Source: Gymnogyps californianus (Eukaryota; Chordata; Aves; Accipitriformes; Cathartidae). From it: a DNA stretch of 64,000 bases. Below are positions 36,643 through 48,700 of this stretch, one piece after another. Both the position numbers and the translations under genes were made by a program. Below the pieces are notes generated by a model. That model worked only from the letters and a program-made list of their open reading frames with translations. It was not told the DNA's origin and did no database searches. Each line of letters begins with the position of its first letter. Positions within the stretch are counted from its first letter, which is position 1. The DNA lies in contig NC_059478.1 of the NCBI RefSeq assembly GCF_018139145.2, positions 19,871,001 through 19,935,000 of the forward strand, read 5' to 3'.

Positions 36643-37945
36643 GGTTTCTGTCCAGTTTTTTTTTCATCAACATGGAATTGCTGCATTGATTGAATGCAAA
36701 AGTAATGATCCATTACAGGCGAAATGACTAGGGAACTGAAGAATCATTTTAAACAGTGTTGGTTAAAGAACCTCAGGAAGAAAGAGACTTCCTCCTAAGG
36801 AGAAATGACATTGAAAAAGGAAAGAAAGAAAGAAAAGACTACAACAAATTTCATAAAGTAATTTGTTGGTGCTTTCTCGCATAATTGCCTGGAACTGAGT
36901 ATCTGAACATGGAATTTTTCAGGACCTCTAGTGTTCTTAGCAATCTCTTTAACAGCACTGCAAAAAAACCATCCCGAGGAAAGCTGGAGACATACAATAC
37001 TAAGGAGCAATACTGGCTAATGCTCCTAAATGTGCAATAGCTTATATATGAAAAGTGAATTATGCCACAGTACAATACGTCTTCTTTTCTTAAACATTGT
37101 TTTATCATAGTCCTTTGTGGACACATACATCTTAACAGATGGCACACTACCTCTTTTGTGTTTTCTGTCCATGTTGCATTGGTGCTCTTCATAACACAAG
37201 GTGCTTGTGGCCTTAGCAGAGATTATTTGAGTCCCTTTTTATCTTTCAGACTGTATGTGCTGGTTACATCAGGATATGTCTCTGTCGTAAAGGTACTTAT
37301 TTTAAATCGTTGGTCACCATACTTCACTACCATGAAAACATTATTTATGTGGATTTCTTGTTTAAAATATTTTTGTGTACTGTTGCAGAAATGGTGTATG
37401 AGACAGCACATTGTATATGGTGCATATAGTCAGAACAGTTAGCTTTACAGCCATTGTAAAAATTGTTGTAGAAGAGCTACCTACAGTAGTTTTGAGTTTT
37501 AGATCTGTATTTCAGTTAACATTTCTAATGCCAAAGGCATCTTAAGATGATATATTGTGTATATATTTTGTAACTTGTGGAAAAAATCTACTACAGCATG
37601 TCTTCTGAATGGCTGCTGTTAAATTATAGTCAGCATTTCATCAACCTAGAAATTCCTTTTTTTGCAAAGTTATTAGATCATTTTGGCTTTTTAAAATTAA
37701 GCATAAAATGTTCAACCATCTTTTTTTTTATTAAAAAAAGAACAAGTTTACCATTAGGAAAGGCACTCTTTATCATAATATGCCTCTATCTATTACCAAT
37801 CCAAAGTGTGCTCAGTAGTACATGGCAATGTGATACGAGACTATACTGGGGAGCAGGGGAGTGTTCAAACAACTTGTTTAACTGTCTTGATCCACAGGAA
37901 ACCACACTTACCAAAGTATAATAAAATGAGCTTCCAAGCTATCTG
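36643..37945 (+). other. COL24A1: COL24A1 3' untranslated region
   Basis: This is AT-rich sequence after the TAA, running to a probable cleavage site about 15-25 bases after the AATAAA at 37920-37925. The open frames inside it (36851-37192 minus, 37062-37442 plus, 37577-37921 plus) lack domains. Alternative downstream ATTAAA or AATAAA hexamers exist, so the exact end is inferred. Confidence 0.65.
37920..37925 (+). terminator. COL24A1: Probable polyadenylation signal of COL24A1
   Basis: This is the first canonical AATAAA that I see after the stop codon, 1.28 kb downstream. It is followed by T/G-rich sequence (ttgcctttt...tctgttttgt), the usual downstream element. Confidence 0.65.
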
Positions 37946-38984
37946 CTTGCCTTTTACTATTCTGTTTTGTATTGCATAGTTCATTCTTAGTAACAATTAA
38001 AATCCTCTGGAAGGGTACTTGTTAGGTGGCAGTGCCTCTTTTACCAGGGGGAAATGCACGCACTTCATGCCGTGGAATGCTGTGAGAGTGACGGTGTTTA
38101 CTTTTACAAGGTAATGTACATGTACATCCCATTTTACATTTTGTATCGAAGCATCGGTTTTGTTCCCTTTGAGGAAATCTGATAAAACTGAAGATAAAGC
38201 AAGATTAAAGACTGATGATAAAGGTTAGAGAAAATGTCTCACTTTTTGCGTTTTCAAGATCATTACACTCTGACAGTATCACTTAACATTTGCTCTTAGT
38301 TTGGCTGTGGAGCTGATGATGTGACATGGATTTGGGTTTTTTTGTAAGAATGTTGTCTTTTAGAAAATGTTCTGCTTCGTGTATATTTTTATTAGTCTCA
38401 TTGCCCTATTTTGGGGAATTCTTTATAGCCTATAGTTATGGTTTATATTAGCATGCCTTAGAAATTATCTATTTTAAAAACAAAGAGCTTAAAGTATCAT
38501 AAGGCTGCTCAGATGTAAATATGTGCGTTTCTGTAATTGAGGCAAAAATGCACATCCCATGCAGACAGCACAATGAACTTGTGGAGCAGGACACCGACAG
38601 TTGTTCGCTTGAGTTGGAGGTTGCCAGAAACATTTGGCTGAAAGCATCCTGTTTGACAGTATACTTCTATACGGTGCAGCGTGTGTTTTGGAAAGCCTGT
38701 TGTTTTCAGACGTTTTTACCCGAGCTCCTGAAGGCATTTGCAGGAGATCTCGTACAACTTTGTCCCGTGATATTAACAAGCACCTGTGCCCTGCAATTAA
38801 TTTTTTATGGTTTCTGAGGTGGTCGCGTACTTTGTTACCCTTAATTTTAGAGCAAGTCCTGAGCTAGATTACAAGAGTCTTTGTATCCCTTTTATTGTTA
38901 TTTTTCATGGTTAAAAATCCATTTAAAAGCTCCTGGGAAGCGGGGCTTTGAAACAGCCTACAGCAGGAGCAATAAAGCCTAAAG
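37946..38984. other. Intergenic spacer between COL24A1 and ZNHIT6
   Basis: About 1 kb of AT-rich DNA containing further hexamers (ATTAAA near 37998 and 38203, AATAAA at 38971-38976) that could act as distal poly(A) signals. I recognise no gene or repeat. Confidence 0.6.
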
Positions 38985-39760
38985 GCTACAGGACGCTCTC
39001 AGCGCCGCAGGGAGCGGGCCGGAGCGCGGCCCTTCTCCCCTGCTCCGGGGCAAGGCCCGGCTCCGACGGCGCCGGCAGGGCCCCGCAGCGCCGGCCCGCG
39101 GCGCGGCAGGCTGCGGCCACCGCCATCCGAGGGCCGCCAGGCGGCGCCGCCGCCCAGGAAAGGCCGCGGCCGGGCCCGCCCCGGCCAGGCCCCGTCGGGC
39201 ACCGCGTGGGGAGGCGGCGCCGCGCAGCCATGGCGGAGCAGGAAGGCCCCGAGAGCCCTCGGCGGTCGGCGGGCGGGCGGAAGATGTCCCTGCAGAGGTA
39301 GGGGCGAGGGCAGGGTGCGGGACCGCACCCGGGAGCGCCCTCAGGCCTCCTGCAGAAGGCCGTGGCCGCCGAGCCTCGCGGCCGGCTGGGCGGCGGGAGC
39401 GCCTTCCTCGGGCTCCGCGAAAACTCGGGGCCGCCGAAGGGAAAGGCTGCGCCGGCCTCTCCCCACGCAGCGCCGCCGCCGTGGGCCTGCCCCGGGGGCT
39501 CCGCGGGGCCTGCTGCAGACCGGGCCTGCCCCCCCCGGGGGGCGCCGGGGCCCCAGGGAACGGAGGTGCCCGAGGTGCGCGGCATGGCTGTCTTCTGCCC
39601 TGCAGCCCCCGCGCCTTCTCGTTTCTCCTCTGTATGTTTGGGGAAGAGCCGCCTTGCCTGCGGTGGGCGTCACCGCTGCGGTGCGGGGCAGTTTCGTTTC
39701 CGTGAGAGTGAGGGGACTGTTGCTGGGCGTGGGGTGAGTTTTGTCCTAGGTAGCAGCGTC
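38985..39760 (+). promoter_or_regulatory. ZNHIT6: CpG island promoter of ZNHIT6
   Basis: An abrupt switch from AT-rich DNA to very high GC with abundant CpG covers the 5'UTR, first exon and start of intron 1 of ZNHIT6. There is no TATA box upstream of the ATG. This is the typical promoter type for a housekeeping nucleolar factor. The island continues about 450 bp past the first donor, so the start site is probably between 38990 and 39220. Very long GC-driven open frames occur on the opposite strand and are not genes. Confidence 0.85.
39230..39297 (+). CDS. ZNHIT6: ZNHIT6 exon 1 coding part (68 bp)
   Basis: The exon encodes [18 protein letters not shown] then MSLQ and two bases of Arg. It lies inside the CpG island and the donor is gtaggg. 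The last residues (MSLQ-R) sit where the human protein reads MSR just before CETC, so the junction is conserved although the preceding sequence is much shorter. Confidence 0.85.
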
Positions 39761-42700
39761 TGCTTTTGCGTGTTAATTGGGGTCTGCCCGCGGGTGACGC
39801 GTGGCGAAGTGTTCTCTCTGGCGTTGCAGCCGAACTACTAACGTGCATTGGGAGCTGTGGTGATATTAAAAAAAAGAAGAAAGGAATCCTTGTTCAGAGT
39901 AATTCCTGTTTCTGTTTTGCAGTGTAGGAAATGCTTTGTTCTATTTCGTGCTGCCAGTATACAGAGCCACCTTCTCATCAGGAGATGGTACTGCTGAGCT
40001 TGTCCTTCACACCTCCGCTGTCAGCTAGCAGCAAGCGCATGGTGGGGAGAGGAAGAAAAATATTTTGAGGCTTACATTTTTCTTCTAGTAGTTGAAAGTG
40101 GTGGGTTTGTGCTATTCTTGAAAACTTTACCGATGTGGGAGGATTATTTCCTTTCCCCATTTGTCAGAGTTAAAATAAATGAAAAGTGACAATTGTTTCA
40201 GTTAATATATCAAGAACTTTTTCTTGAGAATATGAGAAACATCTGTTGTAATAGCCTAGTTAAAAGGCAGAAGATTATATTTGTAGAGGAAATTTTTTTA
40301 AATGAGATAATATTTGTTAGCTATATTCATAAAGCTTACACACTGTGCCTGAGAGGTTCCCTTACTTTGGGCTTTGCACTACTAACAGCCAGAAGAAGTT
40401 TTGCTAACAATATTGCCATGGTTTTTCTGTTTCATTGAAATAATGAAATGCAGTGTTCAGGTTTTAGTGTGAATCCTCGACATTTATCTCCCATCTGCCT
40501 AAAACTGGGAGCATTATAAGCCAGCACAGTACGATGCATGTTACAGGTGATGTAAATGGAGAAAAGCACTGATGCAACCAGGCCACAAAGCATAAACTGA
40601 TAGAGCCTTGCTATGCTTCCAGCTCTGCAGTTAACATGGGGTTTTTCTCTTTCAAGCATCTGTACTGTGTTTTAATATAGGTAAGACCTCTGTACGCATT
40701 TGGAGATATTCCCCATAGCTTGCATTATTTTGTCTGCTACCTTGTCTGATCCAGGGTATTTGTATTTTCTCTTTCTTCCTTCAAGCTGCAGATAACTTTT
40801 CCTGAAAACACCGATTGATGGCATAGTGCCTGGTTGTTGAGCAGACACCTTCCCAGGCCAGTCAGGCACAAAGATGCCGCTTTATTAAGAGGTACTTTTT
40901 ACTTCTTTCAGATGTGAAACATGTAGCAAAGAGGAAGCTAAGTACAGATGTCCACGATGCATGAAATACTCGTGCAGGTATCTATTATCTGAATTAAACT
41001 GTTTTGGTTTTTTTCCCCACTCACGTGCTGAACGTGGCATGTTAATGTTTTTCTTTTTGTCATTGCAGTCTGTTGTGTGTAAAGAAGCATAAGCTTGCAC
41101 TGAGCTGTAATGGAGTCAGGGATAAAACAGCGTTTGTCTCTGTAAATGAATTTACTGACTTGAACCTTTTGAGCGGTAAGAATATTCCTTGTGCTTTTTA
41201 AAATTCATTGTTTTTACTAGGTTAGCACTACATTTTTCCTTGTTCTTTGTTTACCTTCAGATTATCGTTTCCTGGAAGATGTAGGAAGGACAGCTGATGC
41301 TGCTGCTCGACATCCTACTATGCATAGTCCAACCACAAAAAAACTTGTAAGTTTTAAATTAGCAGCTTGGTCTGTTGGAGATAGGGTTGACTACCTTTGT
41401 ATTCCCACTGAGGCAGTCCCAATCCAGATTTCAGACCTGATACCTCTCTCGTGAAGGTATGAATGACTGAATTTTAGAGCCAGAAATCAAAAGAAGTCTC
41501 TAGGTTTATGTAATAATAGTATTGATGGTTACATCCAATTGCTTAGAAGAATAGATTGCTAACAGTGTGCATTCTTGAAAGTGATGCATGACCACTTTTA
41601 CTGTTTGATGATTGATAGTTGTGTGTTAAGAAAGCCTGAATGTTTCCTTCCACCTTCACAACTTCTTTGAATTTTTAAGTACAAAATTCCCAGGTAAACA
41701 ATGGATTTATTAATTGCCTAAAAATTATTACGTGCTTCACCATATACCAAATGAAGGCAACTAGGGTTCTGCAAAGAATAAATCTAACCAACAATGAAGT
41801 AAAAGCCAGCCTTCTAAGGGTGAGAGGGATTTTTGTTGAAACTCCTCCAATTCCAGTAAAGCATTAATGAGATCACAGAAACGTATGGCATTTCTTGAAA
41901 GTCCTGTGACGATAAACTGCGAAGACCAAGTTTGGGGGGGGGGGAACGACCCAAAACAGAAAAACAAAATCTGCTCCAAAATACTTTGACTCATTGATAT
42001 GTCACAGAAAGGCATCAGGGCCATGTTGTTTTCCAGTCTTGTGAAGATACCTTTAAGTATAGCACTAAACTCAGTTGGAGAGAACTCACGTTGATAACAA
42101 AGTAAATTCAGAAGACTCGGCTTTTTCTCAGGCTGAAGTCATGCTCTGTGTGTGTGTACTTATCACCATGATGGCTTGAAAACACGCTGAAGATGGTGAG
42201 ATGCTACATAGATAGCAGTTTTTAGTGTGTGGTACTAGGCATGTTTACGGGATGATATCCGTAGTGCTACCTTCAAATGGGAATTTGTCAGAGTGGCTGA
42301 GATGGTGCGTGTGCATCCCTTCTGCTAGTGGGGTTGTAGCCCAAAATACAGCTCCGTGAGTGGTATTACACCCACAGTGGCTGTCCGTGGCTTTTACGGT
42401 ATGTTAAAGAACTTTTACTATAAAGAGGTCATTGGCATGTTGTTTTTTAACCATGGAAAAACTTTACTTGAAAATGTTTCAGATAGTTTCTAGGCTTACT
42501 TTATTAACTTTTTCATTCATGATGTTTTTTTAAAAAGTCAAAGAAAGTACTTCATTAAATGTGGCCTTTTCTACAATTTTGCCATAATTCCTGTCAGCAT
42601 TGCTCTTTTATTGTTTAACTTTCAAGTTTTAAATATATTATTCAGATTTTTTTTTTAAATTGGTTTTATTTTTTTCCTAGTTGTATTGCTTGAGAAACAA

Positions 42701-45700
42701 AGCTCGAAGGTGTGATATTGACTTGAGAACGCTGCCCATTGGATTTACAAAAAGAAGAGAAAATTCAACCACCTTCAATTGCATGTGAGTCTTCAGTTGG
42801 TTACGGTCAGCAATATTTTGTTTTCACTGAACACATAATGATGAGAATCTGAATTCATACCGATACGCTTGCTTTTAAAACCTGTCAGATGCACGATTTT
42901 TTTACAAAAGCTATCTAGATTTAATATTCCGTGCTGCAGATTTTCATTTTTTAGGCTTTTTGAGCTCAGTTTAACAGCTTATGCAGTTCATGCTTTATTT
43001 TCAAAAATACCAACATTGAATAACAGGAGGAAGAATCAGTGCTGTTGTGTTTTTCCATCTTTTAATTAACATCGAGTTTTGTTGCTGGAAAAAGAAAACA
43101 CTTCTTTAAAGGTTTATGATAGAGGATTGACGTAGAATGATTGCAAAAATCCCTCTCTCTGAAAGGGCTGACCTCAAGTCTGAAGAGGTGCTTCCAATAC
43201 AGTTATCTCTGTTGCATGCCGTGTTAGGAGTTGCTATGCTGGAGGATGTGGATGCTTGATGCGGCACAGCTTAGAGAGACAAGTGCAGACAGACAGATAT
43301 GAATTCAGGAAAAAGGCTAAGAAGACTTTAAATGTTCTTCCCTTTATCCACTCTGTGGGTTTTCTCTGATATCCAGAGTTTGTACTTTAAAGTATTTTCA
43401 CAGTAGAAGTAAAATATAAAAAAAAAAAATTTACAAAGTATTTCATTATGGCGGGAAACGGGTCTAGAGTTCAGCTCGATGTTCTACTGGCAGCAAAGAG
43501 AAATGCCTTCTGAGCTTCTCACAGTAATCAGCTGTGCCAGCTAGCCCTGATGGCTCCTCCGCTTGTTTTCTTCATGGTCTCAGTTTTGGTGGCAAGTTCT
43601 GCTTTCAGGCCGCATATTTCCCTCTGTTCTGTGAGATGTACAAATCACGATGTCGCGTGCGGCGGGTGGCCGGGCGAGGTGCCGGTGGCTGGGCGCTGGC
43701 TGGCCACCAGGTGTCTCTCTGTGGCAAAGGAATAACCAGCCTGAAAGCTGCTCAACAGACTTGCCTGTATCTTCTGCTCTGCAGCAAAAGCATAGTTTTT
43801 TGGTTTTGCGGGTATCTTAGTTTTTAGCAGAACATAAGGCATAAAATAGATGTAGAAGTGTAACCTTTTAAACTTACATGTTTTACTGGTTCTGCTAGAG
43901 AAGACCCAGGGTGGACCAATGGAAAGAAAGGAAATCTGGGGTGTTTTCTCCTCCCTCTACCGCAAATTTATACATCAGTGAGGCTCTCCCCTCAGAACAG
44001 ACCAGGTGGTAGCCCCAAACCTTGCAGATTTTGGTCATGTGAGCAGAGGCTGTCTGCCTCTGCACTGACTTTCTTTTCCTTGGCCACATGCTCTACCTTT
44101 TGCAGATATCTTGTGCTAGTCTCATGCTGTTGAAGTATCTCAGGCTTAGAGCTGAGTTTAACTTCCCTGAGGAATTTTCTTAATGTTGCGAATAAAACAA
44201 CATAAACACCCTTAAGGAGTACAGGGTAAGAAGTAGTCTTTAAGAGCCAGAGCAAGTGCAGAAAGCCCAGAGATGCTGGGATCAGTAGCTAAGAGGAGGA
44301 CAGAAGAACAGAAGAGGCACAGATACAGGGAGGTTTTACTATTGGGAAGATCTTGGGCATGTTACAATGCTGTGCTGACAGAAATTTGCCTTCATGTACC
44401 ATGTTTTTAATTTCTTTTTCTCTAGAAAGTCTTTTTGGGTATGTACTGGAATGTAGATTGCGTTGGGAACAAATTAAGCTTTGAGCAGATTACGCTTTCA
44501 CACGTATCATGTGCTTTATGTTGTGTAACAGAAGCACATTTAAAAACTAAGAGGATGGGATAAGGAAGGTGACTTACTGGCAAGTAGGCATGGAAATATT
44601 TCACAGGCTGCCTAGGAGAATGCCTTACTGGTTTTTGTCAATCATAAAGTCCTGGGGTATTTTATTGTTGTTTTGGAATGCTAGCCTTTCTGGGACTTTC
44701 ACATCCCATGAGAAAGAACATAATAATGCTCTATGTTCTTAAGAGAATAGGAAGTAACCATCTCTTTCCTGTAAATGCTGTCCAACGGTATGGAAATACG
44801 CTCAGTGAGTACTACACAAAGGACATGTTTCCTCTCTTTTACTGCTACTGTTATTCATGCAGCAATGGGCTGTTTGAATTCAGGGATGCAGATTAAAAGT
44901 TAACCTTTGGTTTTGGTTTGTTTGGTTTTTTTAACTGGCATGTTTTGCTTACTCTCCTTAAAAGGGTTCTTGAGGAATCAAACCTCAGGTTTGATCGAAC
45001 CAGTGAGTATCAGCCATTTAATACCTATCCCATGTGACTTCATGACACCCGTAACATTTTGTTGAATATTACATTCAAATGGGGTAAAGCTGTGCAAATA
45101 GTTGCATTGTATGAGCTTAACATCTGACAGTGGTCAGGGTCTGGTGTGTCTACTCTTCTGTAGATCTGAACCCCTTCTCATGCTGTTTGTCAGTTGAGAT
45201 TTGTAGAGGGGTTGCTCCAGAGGGTGGAGGTTGGAAGCTACTCAACATACGTGTGTGGAAAGCTGAGAACAGTCTTCTCTGATGTCCTCTTCATGGCTCT
45301 CTATGCGAGCCAAGCTATTAGGCTGTACAAGGCAGGAATGCGAGTAATCCAAAACTAGGAAGTACAAGATGTATTCTTGTGTCATCCCCTGCCCCTGCCA
45401 GCTCTGGAGGACAGATCAGTGGTTGTTTAGATGTGTTAACCAGACTCTTCATTTCCTGGTTTCCATTAGTTTGTTTGCTAAATTTGGTGTTGTGAAAGCA
45501 TACGTGCCAATGCTGGGCAACACATGGATTAGACTAACTTGTAATATTGAATATCTAGATAATGGAAGGTCATTAGAAAGTAGGGTCTGAGTCCAGTTTG
45601 TGAACTCATGGGACATCTGACTTAGATGGTTTAGGACGTCTTATTTGCAAATTATTTTTAATGTGCTGCCTCACCCTACCTTTCCTGTGGTGCCCTTATT

Positions 45701-48700
45701 TTCCAATAGAAGTGATAGTTCCCCTTCTGGACGCATGCTGCCATGGAGTTGGGGTGGCCTGCTGGGATAGGGACCCTTTGGGAAAGGGGTGGAGAATGTA
45801 ACCAGGTTAGGACGAGGGCTGGGGCAGCAACTGGGGAGCTCCAGCCAGCCGATCAAACAGGAAGAGGGGAGGGAACTTGCAGCTCCATGGCTCCTGGTTC
45901 CCTGGCGGGAGATGATAGTGGTGAGACGCTGAAATGGAGCAGTGCAGCTCCCTCAGCTCTGCAGTCTGTGCTACCCTGCTCCAACCCTCCGTGCTGCTTA
46001 CACTGTCATAGGCATCTCCACCCAGCTTCCTCCCCGCTCCGTTCACAACACCTCCCAGACAAAATCCTTTCTACCTCTCCTGCCCGCCAAGAGAGGCCAG
46101 AGAGCTACAAGTCCCCTCCCTGGTGGAAGGCATGCCTGCAGCTTGGGACCATTTGATCAGATGATATGTGTGGGAGAAGAAAGAATCTTTTTCGTTATCT
46201 CTCTCTGATTTAATTCTGAGAACAAAATATAGTGTGGAAATTTGGGATTAGCATCAGTTAAGAGATCATTAGTGTTACAGAAGCTACTTTGAGGTACACC
46301 TGAAAGCCCTAAAATGTCAACTCTAATCCTTAGCTAGGTAGGGATAATTAAAATTAATTGTTTGAAGTGTTGCTGATCTTGAGAATTTACTAAGGAGTTA
46401 TCTGAGCTGGGTTTTAGGCTAATATTACAGTTGGAGCTGTTAAACTTGAATTAAGTTGTTAATTAGTATATGGTTTTGATTGCTTTCTAGGACGCTCCAA
46501 AGTAAGTTCCCAGGCAAAGGAATGCTACTCTGTAGTGATCAGACAGCAGGATGTTCATGCATTTCAGTAAATCAGTAGGTTTTCAGAACATCCCCATGTG
46601 GAGATGAGTACTGACTGAGTTCTGCACCTGAGATACTTTTTTTTCTTTTTTTTAGCAACTGAAATGTTTCATTCTCATAGTGAATCTGATGGTAATTTTG
46701 TTTATTTGCAGAAGTTAAAGAGGACAGTAGTTTTACTCTTTGAAGGTTATTACAGTTTGGGTTACTCGGCCTTGACAGTGTCCCTTTGATTTACACAGGA
46801 CTCTCAGTTCAAGCCCGACATGTTTGATTATTGCAACACATATGGTTAGTAACATCTCCTGCTGTTGGGAGGCCCCTTGATAGAAGACCGTATGTGTTAC
46901 AAAGGAAGTGCACTTCAGTTTCTTCATTGATTGTCTTGCTGTTTACTGGAACTAGGAAACATATGAACTTTCAGTAGAAATAATTCAGTTTTAGTCTTTA
47001 TACATCAAATCCAGGAATCAGCTTGATGAAGTTTCAAGAAAACAGAAACATTCTCTTTTGTGTGCTGCTGTTAGAAGTGCAACAAAGTCAATTTGGCACT
47101 AGGAACACAGAGTTTGGCGGGGGCGGGAGGGATGAAATCATCACACCTCTGCATGTTCTCTTATTTTAAATTTATATTTTTTTAATCCACAAGACAATCT
47201 AGTCATTTACTTGGACTGAATCTTCATTGCTTAAGAGAGTTGAGAAAGGCATTATTATCCAAAAGTGTAGATACTGAGCACCCAGTATTTCAGTTAAACT
47301 TCAGTGCATTAGGTGAGAGTACTGGGTGTTGTCAAATTAAAGGATAACTGGTCCTTCATTAAACTTCTTTATGTCCTTTTCATCTCTTTTATCAATTCAA
47401 AATAACATAGACAGGAAATCCTACAGTATTTGTGCTTTGATTTAAGATGTCCTGTATACTATTTTTAAAACATTTTAAGAATATTAGTTGCTAAATAGAA
47501 ACAAAATCATCAGTGAATCACTATCTTTGACAGACTGGCAGTGAAGTACTACTGCAGAGCCAGAACTGCAGTTGGTATCTTAAGATGTGATGAATTTTTT
47601 TGTCAATATATATTTTATTTTATATATATATATACACACACACATTTAAAAAGGTTTTATGTACATAAAACCTTCTACTGCAATCTGGGCAAAATTTGAC
47701 TGTTCAGGGGAAACCTAGGTAAGAAAGTTAAGCTTTATGAGATATTTCATAAATGTTTTAAGAAATATGTAAACATTGGACACATCTGAAAATCTGCCAA
47801 GGCACTTAACTGGTATGTCCAAGTCTGAGAATCCTTTGTAGATCTGTCCTTTAGTTCCCAGCAGCTGTACTGCCTACACCCGCAGTACTTGGAGCATCTT
47901 CCTAGGTACTGCATTAGCTATAAAAGATGGTGAGAATTTTTGCAGTTGTCCTGAGACCTAGCTGGAGGTAACAGCCACTTTGTATATACTGCTGCTGTCT
48001 TTGTAACATCAGAAATAAAAATCTTTCAGTTGTTGCTGTGAAAAATTTAAAGACGATTTACATGGAGTTCTGTGAAAACTACAGTTGTTTATAGAAAGTA
48101 ATTTTTTGGAAGTTTTAGGAGAAATGAAAGGGAGACAGTGACTTTGCTTTAGAAGAACAGTAATTGCAAAACAGCCTGTGCAGTTCTAAACATAATTTGC
48201 AGCTACATCTCACGCAGAGGAAGAGGTGCTTGGCTCCTCTTTTTCCCTCTGATCAGTTTCCATGCTTCTGAAGTAGCCAAAATAGGATGTGAAGCCAAGC
48301 AATGCAGGGATGGGCTATGTTGCTGCTTTTACTGACATCAAGGATGTGCTTGTGCCTCATCCAGATCTCTGCCGTTTGATAGTTTTATAGTCAGTGCCTT
48401 GGTATTCAAGAAAACTGTGGAGTGGCGTTCCATGGCAGCCAAGTGGCATGGAACACTTCATGCAGTGAGCTGTTACTCAACTGCAGATGACTTACTCAAT
48501 TAAGCATTTTCATTTAGAAAATGAACATAGTACATGTCAGTTGTATTTGAAGGAAATACTACCCCAGTGAGCCATAATGGAAAATGAAGTCAGTGAGATC
48601 TGGAGCCAGGATATCTAATTTTCATCAGAACTTGTTGTGAAGCAGCTTTGATAGCATCTACAGTTGACATCAAGTTCTCTAACTGGGCAGAGATCAGTGA

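Noticed and set aside
37062..37442. 126-codon plus-strand open frame downstream of the COL24A1 stop
   Set aside because: It lies in the 3'UTR, has no domain or coding bias, and reads as hydrophobic AT-rich translation.
38971..38976. AATAAA just before the CpG island as the main COL24A1 poly(A) signal
   Set aside because: A canonical signal with a good T/G-rich downstream region occurs 1 kb earlier at 37920. The later one can be at most a distal alternative.
38948..39229. In-frame N-terminal extension of ZNHIT6 by 94 codons
   Set aside because: The frame is open, but it begins at a TTG and contains no ATG before 39230. The sequence is GC-driven low complexity unlike the acidic N terminus of mammalian ZNHIT6.
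38979..39848. 289-codon minus-strand open frame, and several others of 100-200 codons, over the ZNHIT6 CpG island
   Set aside because: High GC depletes stop codons in all frames. The translations are Ala/Arg/Pro/Gly low-complexity with no domain, and the plus strand holds a well-supported first exon.
42827..42850. Box C-like TGATGA and nearby CTGA in a ZNHIT6 intron, considered as a host-gene C/D snoRNA
   Set aside because: The boxes are only a few bases apart, with no terminal stem and no room for a guide. Similar TGATGA/CTGA pairs near 49125 and 61095 fail in the same way.
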